The position numbers were made by a program, and so were the translations under genes. Positions 34,072 through 42,653 of a DNA stretch of 64,000 bases are shown here, one piece after another (the stretch's first letter is position 1; each line of letters opens with the position of its first letter). The notes beneath the pieces are model-generated. The model searched no databases. It had not been told where the DNA came from and saw nothing but the letters and a program-made list of their open reading frames with translations. The stretch is from Pullulanibacillus camelliae. GTDB taxonomy: Bacteria; Bacillota; Bacilli; Bacillales; Sporolactobacillaceae. The DNA lies in assembly GCF_014642655.1 (NCBI RefSeq), contig NZ_BMIR01000002.1:237025-301024 (forward strand). The letters run 5' to 3'.

Positions 34072-34292
34072 GGCTTGTCATCCTTTGATGTCTTGTCTTT
34101 GGCTGGATCATGCACGATTTCATCAAATAATAGAATGAGAAAGGGAGCAAAAATCATATAAAATATCATAAATAATAAAATGAGATAGGTAATGCTGAAC
34201 AATCGAAAATAAAGTAAGACAAAAAAAATGCCTAATAAGGGGTAAAAGCTGAGAATGGTTAGTGTCTTCATATGCTTCAAAGTTATTAACAT
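34068..34292 (-). CDS. Small two-helix membrane protein, probable germinant-receptor D subunit
   Basis: A 74-residue protein with two hydrophobic helices (LTILSFYPLLGIFFVLLYF and a second LILLFMIFYMIFAPFLILL) and a charged C-terminal tail. Its stop overlaps the gerA start. Small two-helix D proteins encoded next to gerA-type operons modulate germination in Bacillus; size, topology and position fit, though sequence identity was not tested. It is placed first in this operon. The start is ambiguous between ATG 34292 and an internal ATG seven codons in. Confidence 0.72.
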   Translation of the reverse strand: MLITLKHMKTLTILSFYPLLGIFFVLLYFRLFSITYLILLFMIFYMIFAPFLILLFDEIVHDPAKDKTSKDDKP

Positions 34293-34313
34293 CCTTAAAA
34301 CGTGTTATCATGC

Positions 34314-34319
34314 TATAAT
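34314..34319 (+). promoter_or_regulatory. Extended -10 for the HAD phosphatase gene
   Basis: TGCTATAAT with no good -35. It lies between the divergent germination operon and the phosphatase, about 60 bases before the latter. Confidence 0.45.
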
Positions 34320-34320
34320 T

Positions 34321-34350
34321 TAGTATGACCAAGCCGTTTTGAAATAAACA
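34321..34350 (-). promoter_or_regulatory. SigG-like promoter of the germination operon
   Basis: The minus strand reads TGTTTA, a 17-base spacer, CATACTA. The -10 matches the SigG consensus CATWHTA exactly and the -35 matches GHATR at four of five positions. Forespore SigG control is expected for germinant receptors. Confidence 0.6.
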
Positions 34351-34377
34351 TTGGAAAGCATCCCGTGGAGGTGGGTT

Positions 34378-35022
34378 ATGAAAACAATCGTTTTTGATTT
34401 TGACGGTACACTTGCGAATACATTGCCTATTATTGTGTCTACTTTTCAACACCTTTTCAGGACATATAAGGGAGTGACAGCTTCTGCTGAAGAAGTGATG
34501 GCGCTTTTCGGGCCGACGGAGGAAGGCATGCTTCATGACTTGTTGCCAGAAGAGGATTGGGCGCAGGCGGAACGGGATCTTTATACATATTACCGTCAAT
34601 ACCAAAGTCAACAGGGGGAGGCAGACCCAGATATCATTGCGTTGCTTGATTATGTAAAGAAGAAAGGGGTTAAGCTGGCTATCTTTACTGGAAAGGGGAG
34701 ATGTTGCCTCGACATTTCTTTGGAATACCTTCAGATCGAGCATTATTTTGATGTGATGATTACCGGAGATGATGTGGCGCGACCCAAACCGAATTCAGAA
34801 GGGCTGAGAAAAGCGATCGATTTATGTGATGCAACACCTGCAGAGACGATTTATGTTGGAGATAGTGACGCGGATATTGCGGCGGGCAAGAGTGCAGGTG
34901 TTCTGACAGTTGGCGCGTGTTGGATGGAGCGCACCCAGTCTGAGCATTTCATTCAAGCCCCAGATAGAGTCTATCAACAGGTGAGTGATTTCCTGAATGA
35001 TTTAAAACACCAGCATATTTAA
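34378..35022 (+). CDS. HAD-family phosphatase (PpaX/Gph-like)
   Basis: A 214-residue haloacid dehalogenase hydrolase: motif I DFDGTLANT, motif II FTGKG, motif III Lys in RPKPNSEG, motif IV GDSDADIAAG, and a helical cap of about 65 residues after motif I. This is the layout of phosphoglycolate phosphatase/PpaX-type enzymes. The substrate is not determined. ATG 34378 is supported by GGAGG; TTG 34351 is not. Confidence 0.88.
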   Translation: MKTIVFDFDGTLANTLPIIVSTFQHLFRTYKGVTASAEEVMALFGPTEEGMLHDLLPEEDWAQAERDLYTYYRQYQSQQGEADPDIIALLDYVKKKGVKLAIFTGKGRCCLDISLEYLQIEHYFDVMITGDDVARPKPNSEGLRKAIDLCDATPAETIYVGDSDADIAAGKSAGVLTVGACWMERTQSEHFIQAPDRVYQQVSDFLNDLKHQHI

Positions 35023-35040
35023 CTGAGAAAAAGGGGAGAG

Positions 35041-35498
35041 GGTGAGACAAAACGAGAAGAGATCACCCTCATACCGAGCGTTAAGATCTTAAAGGGAGCT
35101 AAGGAAACGGGAAGTCTTGTCAAAATGTGGAGACTCCTACGAGGACAGGTGCGAGGGTTACTTCATGAATAAACGACGCGTTGTGCGGAGAAAGCTGACA
35201 ACGAAGCAAGTCTAGCAGACGCAGGAACAGGGGATTCTTGGTCTAAGCATCTTACAATTTTCAAGGCACTTTGGCTAAATGCGTCACATCTATGTGACAC
35301 CATCGAAGCTAGCACATCACTCCCCCAAAAGTAAAGCGCACTTTTGGGGGACCCCTGATTGCATGCCTGAGGCTGGCCTGTGGAATGCGAAGTGTTTTGA
35401 CGGAGCGCTTCATGCCTCACTCAAAAAGCCGAACGCATGCTTCGAAATAGTGAATGCGTTCGGCTTCTCCATGAGCAGAATACTTCTGTTCCGCCTCA
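35041..35498 (+). repeat. Family B repeat (B3)
   Basis: It starts GGTGAGACAAAACGAGAAGA a few bases after the phosphatase stop. The terminal hairpin is AAGCCGAACGCA / TGCGTTCGGCTT, with a compensatory T-A to G-C change relative to B1 and B4. It ends ACTTCTGTTCCGCC against the 3' end of helD. Confidence 0.78.
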
Positions 35499-35504
35499 AA
35501 ATAA

Positions 35505-37565
35505 TTAAGGCAGCAATAAAGAGGGCTGACCTTGATAAAGTACACTAAGATTGTGAAGGGCACGTGTGCATCCCACATAAAGCAGCTTAGAATGGAAAGC
35601 GTCGGTCGGAAAATTTTCCACATTTGCGTTAGTGATAATCACCGCCTCAAATTCTAATCCCTTTGAAAGATACATAGGGAGGATAGAGAGCCCGCCATCA
35701 TAATTATCCTCTTCACCAGTAAGCATGGCGCCGTCCACACCGATGCTTTTAAGTTGGCGCTGGAGCTCTTCAGCCTCAAGCTGTGTTCGTGTTAAAATCC
35801 CTACGCTGTGATAGCCTTTCTCGGTCAGATAAATGAGTTTTTGCTGGATGTGCTTCAGCTGCTCAGTTGATGAGCAAGAGATGACCGTTACAGCTTCGCC
35901 ACTGCGAAACACGGGTTCTGCCATACATACAGGCTGATAAGCTTTGGCTAAAACGGTGTTGGCAAAAGCGATGATCTCTGTGGTGGAACGATAGCTTTTT
36001 TCTAATTTGAATAATTTCACTCGTGTCGGATCAAATAGATCGCTAAAGGCTTCCCATTGATCTATTCCTTTATAATCGTGTATGCCTTGAGATAAATCTC
36101 CAAGAATGGTAAAAGACTGATTAAGCGTGAGTTGCTTTAATAAATCGATTTGAAACGGGGAAAAGTCTTGGGCTTCATCAACAACTACATGATGAAATTT
36201 TTGGCCTTTATCAATGCCGTAAAAAGTATGTTGAATCATAAGCAATGATGGTAGATCATCCGCCTGCACGCTGGACTGTTCCAAATGTTTTAAGGTTTGT
36301 TCTTTTTGCTTTTGCGCCAATTGTGGATGTGCGCTAATGAATTGTTTGTAAAAAGCTACGGGAGATAGAGGTAGAAGTTTTTTAGTATATGTACGAAGCG
36401 TTTGAGTGACTTTCTTTTTTTGTACCTGCCTCTCTTTGGGAGCATAAGACTTCAGCGCATTGTCGATTTCATTTTTGATCCGATTCATCATCCGTTCTTT
36501 TCGCTTGAGCAAGGGATAGGACTTATAATCTGTGTTAAACCACGATTGAAGTGTTGCAATAGAAAGCGTTAAGACATCACCAAGGATGAGAGGGCGTTCA
36601 GGAATCGCTTGGGCTTCGTAAGCGTCCAGCGCCTTTTTCAGCTGTTCCTTAAATTGACGGGAGCCTTTATAGCGAAGGGAGTCGATCGCCTCCCTAGTTG
36701 AGGTTGTCTCAAGCCAACTCCTTTTAAAAGCGGTTTGCTGGTCTAAGGTGACCGGTTCTTCAAGCTGATGTATTGCCCAATCGTTGAAGGTGGTTTGTTG
36801 GATGTTGCCCACACCTAACTCAGGTAAGACATCAGCAATATAATCAAGGAATAAGGTACTTGGAGCAAAAATAATCATGCGTTCAGAACGCAGGCGGTCT
36901 TGATGCTCGTAAATCAGATAAGCCAATCGATGTAAGGCAATGGTAGTTTTTCCACTCCCGGCAACCCCTTGGATAATCAGGGCATTATTTTTAGGGGCAC
37001 GGATGATGGCATTTTGTTCAGCTTGAATCGTTGAAACAATGTCTTGAAGCCTTGAGCTTGTTCGCTCAGAAAGCCGATGGAGTAAAAATTCATCCACTCC
37101 CGAAAGGTCAGCCTTTCCTTTAACATAAGCGTCTACAATACGTTGCAGCTGTTGCTGTCTGATGACTATATTGCGCTTGAGATGGACGGTTCCTTCAATG
37201 AGGCCTTCCGGCGATTCATAATAGGCGGGTTCATCGCCTCCGGTAAAAGAATAAAATAGACTTGAGATAGGTGCACGCCAATCGATAATAAGCGGCTCTC
37301 CGCTACTATCAGCAATCCCAACTTTCCCTATATAAAGGCGTTCGATCTCAGGCGATAAATCTTCCTGGAAATCAAGGCGAGCAAAATACGGTTCTTTTTC
37401 AGCCGTTTTTAAATGCTGTCTGTTTTTTTCTCTCATCTCCTCTAGCACTTGCTCGGTGATATCGTCACCGACATAACGTTCTGTTGTCTCTAGCTTTTGG
37501 CTTTGTTCGGCAATTTGCCTTAAGACATCGAAAAGCCGTCGTTCTTCTTTAATGTGTTCGTCCAT
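35505..37565 (-). CDS. helD: HelD-type UvrD-like helicase (RNA polymerase recycling factor)
   Basis: A 686-residue superfamily 1 ATPase: N-terminal coiled-coil (about 1-60), Walker A GVAGSGKTT, motif II VVVDEAQDFSPFQ, motif IV-V KSYRSTTEIIAFAN, and the C-terminal LYVGCTRALHNLSVLY. In Bacillus HelD binds stalled RNA polymerase and removes it from DNA. ATG 37565 has GGAGGATT upstream; the longer frame to 37634 is unlikely. It is monocistronic, convergent with the repeat B3. Confidence 0.93.
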   Translation of the reverse strand: MDEHIKEERRLFDVLRQIAEQSQKLETTERYVGDDITEQVLEEMREKNRQHLKTAEKEPYFARLDFQEDLSPEIERLYIGKVGIADSSGEPLIIDWRAPISSLFYSFTGGDEPAYYESPEGLIEGTVHLKRNIVIRQQQLQRIVDAYVKGKADLSGVDEFLLHRLSERTSSRLQDIVSTIQAEQNAIIRAPKNNALIIQGVAGSGKTTIALHRLAYLIYEHQDRLRSERMIIFAPSTLFLDYIADVLPELGVGNIQQTTFNDWAIHQLEEPVTLDQQTAFKRSWLETTSTREAIDSLRYKGSRQFKEQLKKALDAYEAQAIPERPLILGDVLTLSIATLQSWFNTDYKSYPLLKRKERMMNRIKNEIDNALKSYAPKERQVQKKKVTQTLRTYTKKLLPLSPVAFYKQFISAHPQLAQKQKEQTLKHLEQSSVQADDLPSLLMIQHTFYGIDKGQKFHHVVVDEAQDFSPFQIDLLKQLTLNQSFTILGDLSQGIHDYKGIDQWEAFSDLFDPTRVKLFKLEKSYRSTTEIIAFANTVLAKAYQPVCMAEPVFRSGEAVTVISCSSTEQLKHIQQKLIYLTEKGYHSVGILTRTQLEAEELQRQLKSIGVDGAMLTGEEDNYDGGLSILPMYLSKGLEFEAVIITNANVENFPTDAFHSKLLYVGCTRALHNLSVLYQGQPSLLLP

Positions 37566-37697
37566 TCTCAATCCTCCAATCTTATGTATGGATAGCAGTG
37601 TTTCATTTAAAGAAAGCGGCACCAAAAACAGCAAGGGGAATTAAAAATTTTACTATTATTCAGTTAAAAAAGCAACAGTTTTTTTTAAAGATCAGAA

Positions 37698-37785
37698 AGT
37701 ATAAAATTTCTGGTCATGAGGCCGGTGCGGATTTCCGCTCCAGGCCGCTCGCTTTCCGCGGGGGAGTGGTAAGCCTCCGCGCGCT
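37698..37785 (+). repeat. Family A repeat, left-end fragment (A2)
   Basis: It begins AGTATAAAATTTCTGGTCAT and runs through CCGCTCGCTTTCCGCGGGGG to GTGGTAAGCCTCC, then diverges. It lacks the hairpin and terminator of the full copies. Confidence 0.7.
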
Positions 37786-38371
37786 GAGTGCTGGCACCCT
37801 TAGTGTGTCTTTTCAAGGCAGTTCTTCGCTTGGCCATTTTAAGGGGTGAAGATCAAAGTCTAAGCTTATGAGATCTCCTTTAGAGAGCTCCACAACCAAA
37901 GCTGATAAATTCTAATCATATGAAGAAAGCCGGAGAAATAATCCCCGGCTAAGTAAGTGTTGTGTTCATGTTGTCGCTTATTTCTTTTGGACTTTTCTTG
38001 TTTAAAAGCTTTCATTAGTGAAACAATGAACAACAATAGGATGAAAGGAAAAAGTCACAATAATGGTCGCCGTGTGAGCCTACGAGTCCATCTGAGAAGA
38101 GGAGTACCACTGCAACAGCAATCTGAATGATATCTCAAGTGATTTTAATCCAACGTTTGGGTTTAAAACTGCTATGGGTTGCATGCCGAGAACGAAATCG
38201 CAGAGTCAGCCAAACTAATTTTTAGATGGTCTGGAGCAAGGGCTTCTCATAACAAGCACCATAGGCAGTGGTTTTTTGAGCAATAGTTGTTGTAAAAAAT
38301 TCAGTTGAGTTCTATCCTAGCCTTTTCTGAATGGTGGGGGATATAGGTTTCAAAAAGTGCCAGTCGTAGAC
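37786..38371. other. Non-coding gap
   Basis: No gene is recognised. A short hairpin AGCCGG / CCGGCT sits near 37929. The remainder looks like decayed sequence. Confidence 0.3.
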
Positions 38372-38974
38372 TTAGACCTGATCTTCATCCTTTTGCTTAA
38401 ATCGCTCAATGGAAACGGCAAGTACCTTCGGAGCGAGCATTGAGGCATGCGATTTTAAACGATTTCGCCCACCAGGGTGCATGATCGCTAGAAGCATGCG
38501 TAAATAGAAACGCTGAAAAGCAGTATTACCACCTTGTGGAAGGTCAAGGACATCGAAACCAAATTGCTTTGCTCCTCTATGAAATAGAGAAATACCATAA
38601 AGCGCTTTGGCTTCTTGGTACTTAGGCATGGCAATATAGGTCTGCATCCGATTAAAGGTTGCTTTCATCATGTGAAGTAATGTTGTAATCATGTGTACAG
38701 TATTCTTCGTTTGTAAGGCTGTATGTAGAAGAAGCTCGTTATTAAAATGGAGCTCGAGAACCCGATCACCTTTACGGATGACTGTACCATCACTGAGAGT
38801 AAGCGGGCTTCCTTTGTAAGTTATGGTACGAAACATAAGTAAATCCTGTTCATCCTCCAGCTGGACGCGATGCGTAATATGGTAAATATGCTCCCAAATA
38901 CTATACATTTTCATGAGTAATCTTTTTTTTAAAGGAATGCTTGGCATTTCTTGATTACGTTGTTCCATCATTTG
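38372..38974 (-). CDS. YkoP-like domain protein
   Basis: A 200-residue protein. The region MYSIWEHIYHITHRVQLEDE followed by KGSPLTLSDGTVIRKGDRV and LYGISLFHRGAKQFGFDVLD resembles B. subtilis YkoP, a domain often associated with polysaccharide deacetylases or glycosyltransferases. No catalytic motif is seen. The start is placed at ATG 38974 behind GGAGGG (38971 is equally possible); the frame extends to 39028 without a ribosome site. The function is unknown. Confidence 0.7.
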   Translation of the reverse strand, partial: QMMEQRNQEMPSIPLKKRLLMKMYSIWEHIYHITHRVQLEDEQDLLMFRTITYKGSPLTLSDGTVIRKGDRVLELHFNNELLLHTALQTKNTVHMITTLLHMMKATFNRMQTYIAMPKYQEAKALYGISLFHRGAKQFGFDVLDLPQGGNTAFQRFYLRMLLAIMHPGGRNRLKSHASMLAPKVLAVSIERFKQKDEDQV

Positions 38975-39156
38975 TCCCTCCAACTTTTCGATCAGACTAG
39001 AGGCAGACTCTCGTTCATATGGGGTCATTATATCATTAGTTACAAGGCGCTTAAAAGCTTTTTAACAAAGCGAACGAATGGCGAGCGAATTCTTTATATT
39101 TTTTTCATTAAAATTATAAACTATAAATAAAGTAATGATGAGGTGGCGTTACCATC

Positions 39157-39972
39157 GTGAGCACAATCACTATCAATCATATGAACATTTATTACGAGCA
39201 ATATGGTAGACCGATTCATGAGGCAGAAGACGTGCTCGTCTTGATTCATGGGTATTTATCTTCAAGTTTTAGTTTTCGGTTTCTAATCCCTTATTTACAA
39301 GAAGAGCATGCTGTTCTGTCTATCGACCTTCCTGGCTTTGGTCAAAGTGATAAAGCGTTGCATTTTAATTATTCATTGCACAATTATGGCCGGCTTGTTC
39401 TAGATATTCTTGAACGGTTTGAGATCCAAAGGGCTATTTTGATCGGCCATTCTATGGGCGGACAAATTGCTTTACAAGCTGGCTTGCAGGAGCCTAATCG
39501 CATTAAAAAAATCGTTGGCTTGGCAGCCGCAGGCTATATGGGCCCAGTTAAGCGTTCTTTGGTTTGGCTCTCGTATTTGCCATTTTTCAGCTGGGGACTA
39601 AAAGTTTATTTTACTAAAAAAGATATTATGGAAAACTTCTTAGCCGTCATTCATAATCGTACGATAATTAATGAAGAGATGGTAGAGGGGTACCTCAAGC
39701 CGTTGCAAACCAAAGCATTTTACCGATCGTTGGTGCTGCTTATGCGCCACCGTGAGGGCGATTTATCAACTGCTCGTGTTAGAGAAATTACTCAGCCAGT
39801 ACTATTGATTTGGGGAGAACAGGATAGCATTGTTCCCCTTGCCGTTGGAAAGCGTTTTGCTAAAGAGCTTTCCGCTGCCGACTTACAAGTGCTCAAACAG
39901 ACAGGACATTTGCTGCCAGAAGAAAAACCGAAAGAGACGGCCCTGCTGATTAAGGCTTTTATTAAACAGTAG
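39157..39972 (+). CDS. Alpha/beta hydrolase
   Basis: A 271-residue hydrolase with the oxyanion HGYLSSSFSF, nucleophile elbow GHSMGGQ, acid in WGEQDSIVP and His in TGHLLPEEKP, a complete Ser-Asp-His triad. A helical lid lies at about 130-200. The start is GTG, with a loosely spaced AGGTGG. It may be followed in the same transcript by the small membrane protein at 40031. The substrate is unknown. Confidence 0.9.
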   Translation: MSTITINHMNIYYEQYGRPIHEAEDVLVLIHGYLSSSFSFRFLIPYLQEEHAVLSIDLPGFGQSDKALHFNYSLHNYGRLVLDILERFEIQRAILIGHSMGGQIALQAGLQEPNRIKKIVGLAAAGYMGPVKRSLVWLSYLPFFSWGLKVYFTKKDIMENFLAVIHNRTIINEEMVEGYLKPLQTKAFYRSLVLLMRHREGDLSTARVREITQPVLLIWGEQDSIVPLAVGKRFAKELSAADLQVLKQTGHLLPEEKPKETALLIKAFIKQ

Positions 39973-40030
39973 CTGAACCCGAACGTATAGAAAAAGTGTT
40001 ATCTATGTCTTGGCTGAAAGGGAGAGGTGT

Positions 40031-40237
40031 ATGAAAAAGCTATTGGGTATACTAGGGAATTTGTGTGTGCTTGTATTGCTCGTCTTTTCTATTGTAGAGC
40101 TTGTGAAAAGCCTCGGATCCTGGACAATCCTTGATGATTTGTGGGCAATTGCTGTGATTTTGTTAATCATTGGATTTATTGGCGATCTGTTGCAGGCAAA
40201 GAAAATGAAACAGAGTAAAAACAGTGAACACATGTGA
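40031..40237 (+). CDS. Small two-helix membrane protein
   Basis: A 68-residue protein: two hydrophobic helices (LLGILGNLCVLVLLVFSIVE and a second LWAIAVILLIIGFIGDLL) and a Lys-rich tail. GGGAGAGGTGT precedes ATG 40031. The family is not recognised. It is convergent with the GerPC-like gene. Confidence 0.65.
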   Translation: MKKLLGILGNLCVLVLLVFSIVELVKSLGSWTILDDLWAIAVILLIIGFIGDLLQAKKMKQSKNSEHM

Positions 40238-40243
40238 AAATGG

Positions 40244-40648
40244 TTAAGTAGAAGACCGTGAACGGATGGTTGTTTTTGGGGGCTGACTTTTCATCTTCAC
40301 GTCGTCTTTTGCTTTTTTGTATGCGGACTTTTCCTTCTTTTCTTTTTCCGTTAATGGTTCTGTCGTCCCATAATTGGCTCCGATATTTAAACGCCCTTCA
40401 AGTGATTTAATCCCCAGTGCTCCAAAATTATTGCTTTGCTTATAGTGTTCAACGACGACTTTATCCACGTGGATGTGCTCGATAATGGTTGGGGATTTCA
40501 AGACTCTTTCTTCCTTATTACCCTCTAATTTGTCGAGCAACTCATACAGCTTTTGGATGGTTTCCTGCTGCATTTTCAGCTGTCGTGTTGCCGACTGCCA
40601 TTCTTTGCTGTTTCTAAATAGATAATCCATAAGCCTATGAAAAGCCAT
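40244..40648 (-). CDS. GerPC-like spore protein
   Basis: A 134-residue protein: N-terminal coiled coil (about 20-50, KMQQETIQKLYELLDKLE), then IIEHIHVDKVVVEHY ... LGIKSLEGRLNIGANYG, which resembles the conserved GerPC core ending in LEGTLNIG. The Lys/Ser-rich tail is not typical, and the protein is shorter than classical GerPC. GerP proteins help germinants cross the spore coat. The gene is divergent from a GerPF-like gene and part of a spore cluster to 42048. ATG 40648 is preferred over TTG 40654. Confidence 0.65.
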   Translation of the reverse strand: MAFHRLMDYLFRNSKEWQSATRQLKMQQETIQKLYELLDKLEGNKEERVLKSPTIIEHIHVDKVVVEHYKQSNNFGALGIKSLEGRLNIGANYGTTEPLTEKEKKEKSAYKKAKDDVKMKSQPPKTTIRSRSST

Positions 40649-40780
40649 TGTCAAGCATCCCTTTTCTCTTGGTTGTCCTTAAATAAAGTGTATTATTTTG
40701 AATGCATTTCATGCCACTAATCGTATGGAAAGCAAAGTTTTTGCATACACATTTGATAATAAAAGGTGGGAGATGCATAA

Positions 40781-41011
40781 ATGAAAAGGATCAATATTGC
40801 GTTTATGAAAGTGAATAGCATCGGTGGAAATTGTACAATGAGTTTAAGTCAGACCGCACAAATTGGACGACATTCAAATTTAAAAAGGAATGCAGGCTTT
40901 GGTGAAGCATCCAGTGATGGGAGCATCTATCTTATGCCAGAGTCAAGGGTTTATGATCAGGATATTTATGATGATAATGAATGGTGGTTGGATCTGGAGC
41001 GTCGCAAGTGA
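40781..41011 (+). CDS. GerPA/GerPF-like spore protein, paralogue 1
   Basis: A 76-residue protein with the family pattern: FMKVNSIGGNCTMSLSQTAQ then LKRNAGFGEASSDG and a C-terminal acidic DQDIYDDNE segment. In GerPA/PF the corresponding text is INSIGGGVVNFGD ... NxGxG ... DQD. AGGTGGGAG precedes the ATG. It is convergent with the CotP-like gene (adjacent stops). It probably forms part of the coat permeability layer. Confidence 0.75.
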   Translation: MKRINIAFMKVNSIGGNCTMSLSQTAQIGRHSNLKRNAGFGEASSDGSIYLMPESRVYDQDIYDDNEWWLDLERRK

Positions 41012-41485
41012 TTATTCAATATTTAAGGTGTGCTGCTCAACGTCATGAAGGGGCATGCGGATTTCGAGTAACCCGTGATCGAATTTGGCGACAGCCTTTG
41101 AACTGTCAGCTTCAGATGGAAAGGGAATCGTTCGCTTAAACGGTCCATTTAGACGGTCGCTTTTAAGCACTTCAACAGCGTCATAGAGCGGACGCGCGTG
41201 ACCACTGATTAAGAGGTGGTTTCCGGCAATTTTAAGCTGAATATCCTCTTTTGCAACACCCGGCAGGTCGATCACTATAATGATTTCAATCATCGAGCGA
41301 TAGAGGGCATAAAAAGGCCGGTCAAGGGCATTGACATCCTGTTTTAAGGACTGCTTAACTTCGCTCATTTTTGTTATTTCATTAGGATCTTGATCTTTTT
41401 GCTCATCAAAAATATCATTCCAAAAATCATTCCCTTGAAATTTTTGTGCGACTTCAAGCCATTGTTTGAGCTTATCGACATCCAT
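41012..41485 (-). CDS. cotP: CotP-like Hsp20/alpha-crystallin spore coat protein
   Basis: A 157-residue protein with a C-terminal alpha-crystallin domain (about 60-150): MIEIIIVIDLPGVAKEDIQL, NHLLISGHARP, FKRTIPFPSEAD, AKFDHGLLEIRMP. In B. subtilis the Hsp20-like CotP is next to the GerP-like ydgA and ydgB, and the same association is seen here. AGGAGGT places the start at ATG 41485; the frame extends to 41620 but overlaps a divergent gene's control region. Confidence 0.8.
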   Translation of the reverse strand: MDVDKLKQWLEVAQKFQGNDFWNDIFDEQKDQDPNEITKMSEVKQSLKQDVNALDRPFYALYRSMIEIIIVIDLPGVAKEDIQLKIAGNHLLISGHARPLYDAVEVLKSDRLNGPFKRTIPFPSEADSSKAVAKFDHGLLEIRMPLHDVEQHTLNIE

Positions 41486-41546
41486 GAACCAGACCTCCTG
41501 ACATACTGCGTGCTGCCGTTCATATAGTGAATTAAGGGGGGATACA

Positions 41547-41792
41547 ATGGTTAAGCCTTCTATTTCCATTAATATTTTTCTTTTTAAAATTAATTCATTT
41601 GAAAATGCCTCCGCAGTCAATATCGGAGAAAATTTTTTAGCGGATTGGAATAATAGTTCAAAAAAAAATCAAGGATTTGGTCAGAATTTTGGAGATGAAT
41701 CAACATTTGCTTCCAAAAGTGGTGTGGATGATCGCGATTTATGGGATTCTAATTCTCTGCAAAAATCAAAGCTTCCAATTGGTATCGAATGA
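41547..41792 (+). CDS. GerPA/GerPF-like spore protein, paralogue 2
   Basis: An 81-residue protein: ISINIFLFKINSFENASAVN, IGENFLADWN, KKNQGFGQNFGDEST, DDRDLWDSNSL. The order (hydrophobic I-x-I-N-S opening, IG-N/E, N-x-GFG, acidic DxDxxDSN end) matches its neighbours. A GGGGGG Shine-Dalgarno is present. It is divergent from cotP and followed 22 bases later by paralogue 3, so the two are probably co-transcribed. Confidence 0.75.
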   Translation: MVKPSISINIFLFKINSFENASAVNIGENFLADWNNSSKKNQGFGQNFGDESTFASKSGVDDRDLWDSNSLQKSKLPIGIE

Positions 41793-41814
41793 CGACTATT
41801 AAAGGAGGAACAAT

Positions 41815-42048
41815 ATGAATTTTGCCCCAATGGCAGTGAATATTCTGGGGTTTAAGGTGAATGTTATGGAACGTTCAGCAACCTTAAGCTTTGGCCCCAT
41901 CCAGCAGAATGACGTGTTTAACTCAACAAAAAGGAATCAAGGGTATGGAGAAGAAAACGGTGACCTAACAGCAGTTTACCTGCCTATCAATTTTGTCAAT
42001 GATATGGATATTAGTGATTCTAATTCTCAAAAAACAAGTGTTATATGA
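41815..42048 (+). CDS. GerPA/GerPF-like spore protein, paralogue 3
   Basis: A 77-residue protein: AVNILGFKVNVMERSATLSF, GPIQQNDVFN, KRNQGYGEENGD, NDMDISDSNSQ. It shares the layout of paralogues 1 and 2, notably the R/K-N-x-G-F/Y-G-E core and the D-x-D-x-x-D-S-N end. AAAGGAGG precedes the ATG. A full-length family A repeat follows 18 bases after its stop. Confidence 0.75.
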   Translation: MNFAPMAVNILGFKVNVMERSATLSFGPIQQNDVFNSTKRNQGYGEENGDLTAVYLPINFVNDMDISDSNSQKTSVI

Positions 42049-42066
42049 TAAAAGAAAAGGTCAGAA

Positions 42067-42360
42067 AGTATAAAATTTCCGGTCATCAGAACGGTGCGCG
42101 TTTCCGCTCCAGGCCGCTCGCTTTCGGCGGGGGAGTGGTAAGCCTCCTCGTGCCTTCGCACTGCTAAGGTCTTACCGATCTCCCACGTCCCGCAGGACTC
42201 TAGTCTCCGCATCATGAGTCAGCGGCGCTCGAGGAACATACGATTTTAGAGTGTTCTGAATCTCGCGCCTTGCGCTCCCATCCACTTGACCAGGCAACGA
42301 GGCCTCTTTCATATTGGATGATGCTCTACAAGGACCGGGCATGTTTTTCGCCCGGTTTTT
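42067..42360 (+). repeat. Family A repeat, full length (A3)
   Basis: It begins AGTATAAAATTTCCGGTCAT; a middle hairpin GGAACA / TGTTCT (42233-42257); the conserved CTTGACCAGGCAACGA; and ends in the intrinsic terminator ACCGGGC / GCCCGGT plus five T (42334-42360). A family C copy begins in that T-tract. Confidence 0.8.
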
Positions 42361-42572
42361 CTTATATTATCAGAATATATAATTTCGCTTACGCTCATAA
42401 AGGAAGAGAGTATAAGTGTAGCTTTGAAGAAATTTTGAATGCGCTATAGAAATGAATGGATGATAGGATCAAAGCAGTATCGGCTTGAGCCTTGGATTTG
42501 CGGGAACTATGGCTGTCGCTTTGATGGTCCTATCATGAGTGTCTTGATGATGCTCAGTCAAGTTTTCTTATC
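42361..42572 (+). repeat. Family C repeat, long form (C3)
   Basis: It begins CTTATATTATCAGAATATA with partner AGAGTATAAG, contains the inverted pair ATGATAGGATCAAAGC / GCTTTGATGGTCCTATCAT, and ends GTCAAGTTTTCTTAT. It is directly chained behind the terminator of family A copy A3. Confidence 0.65.
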
Positions 42573-42613
42573 TTGTGATCAGTGGATAAGAGCATGAGGA
42601 AAAGGAGAAGCTG

Positions 42614-42652
42614 ATGGAAGAAGAGATGAAAGTGTATCAAAAGGAAAGGTGA
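42614..42652 (+). CDS. Possible 12-codon leader peptide before the permease
   Basis: MEEEMKVYQKER, with AAAGGAG upstream, stops one base before the permease ATG. It could couple translation to the permease, or it could be the original N-terminus of the permease separated by a frameshift. The evidence is only the ribosome site and the spacing. Confidence 0.4.
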   Translation: MEEEMKVYQKER

Positions 42653-42653
42653 A

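Noticed and set aside
34123-34743. 206-codon minus-strand frame over the phosphatase and small Ger gene
   Set aside because: It is antisense to a HAD enzyme with intact motifs and out of frame with the two-helix membrane protein; no family resemblance.
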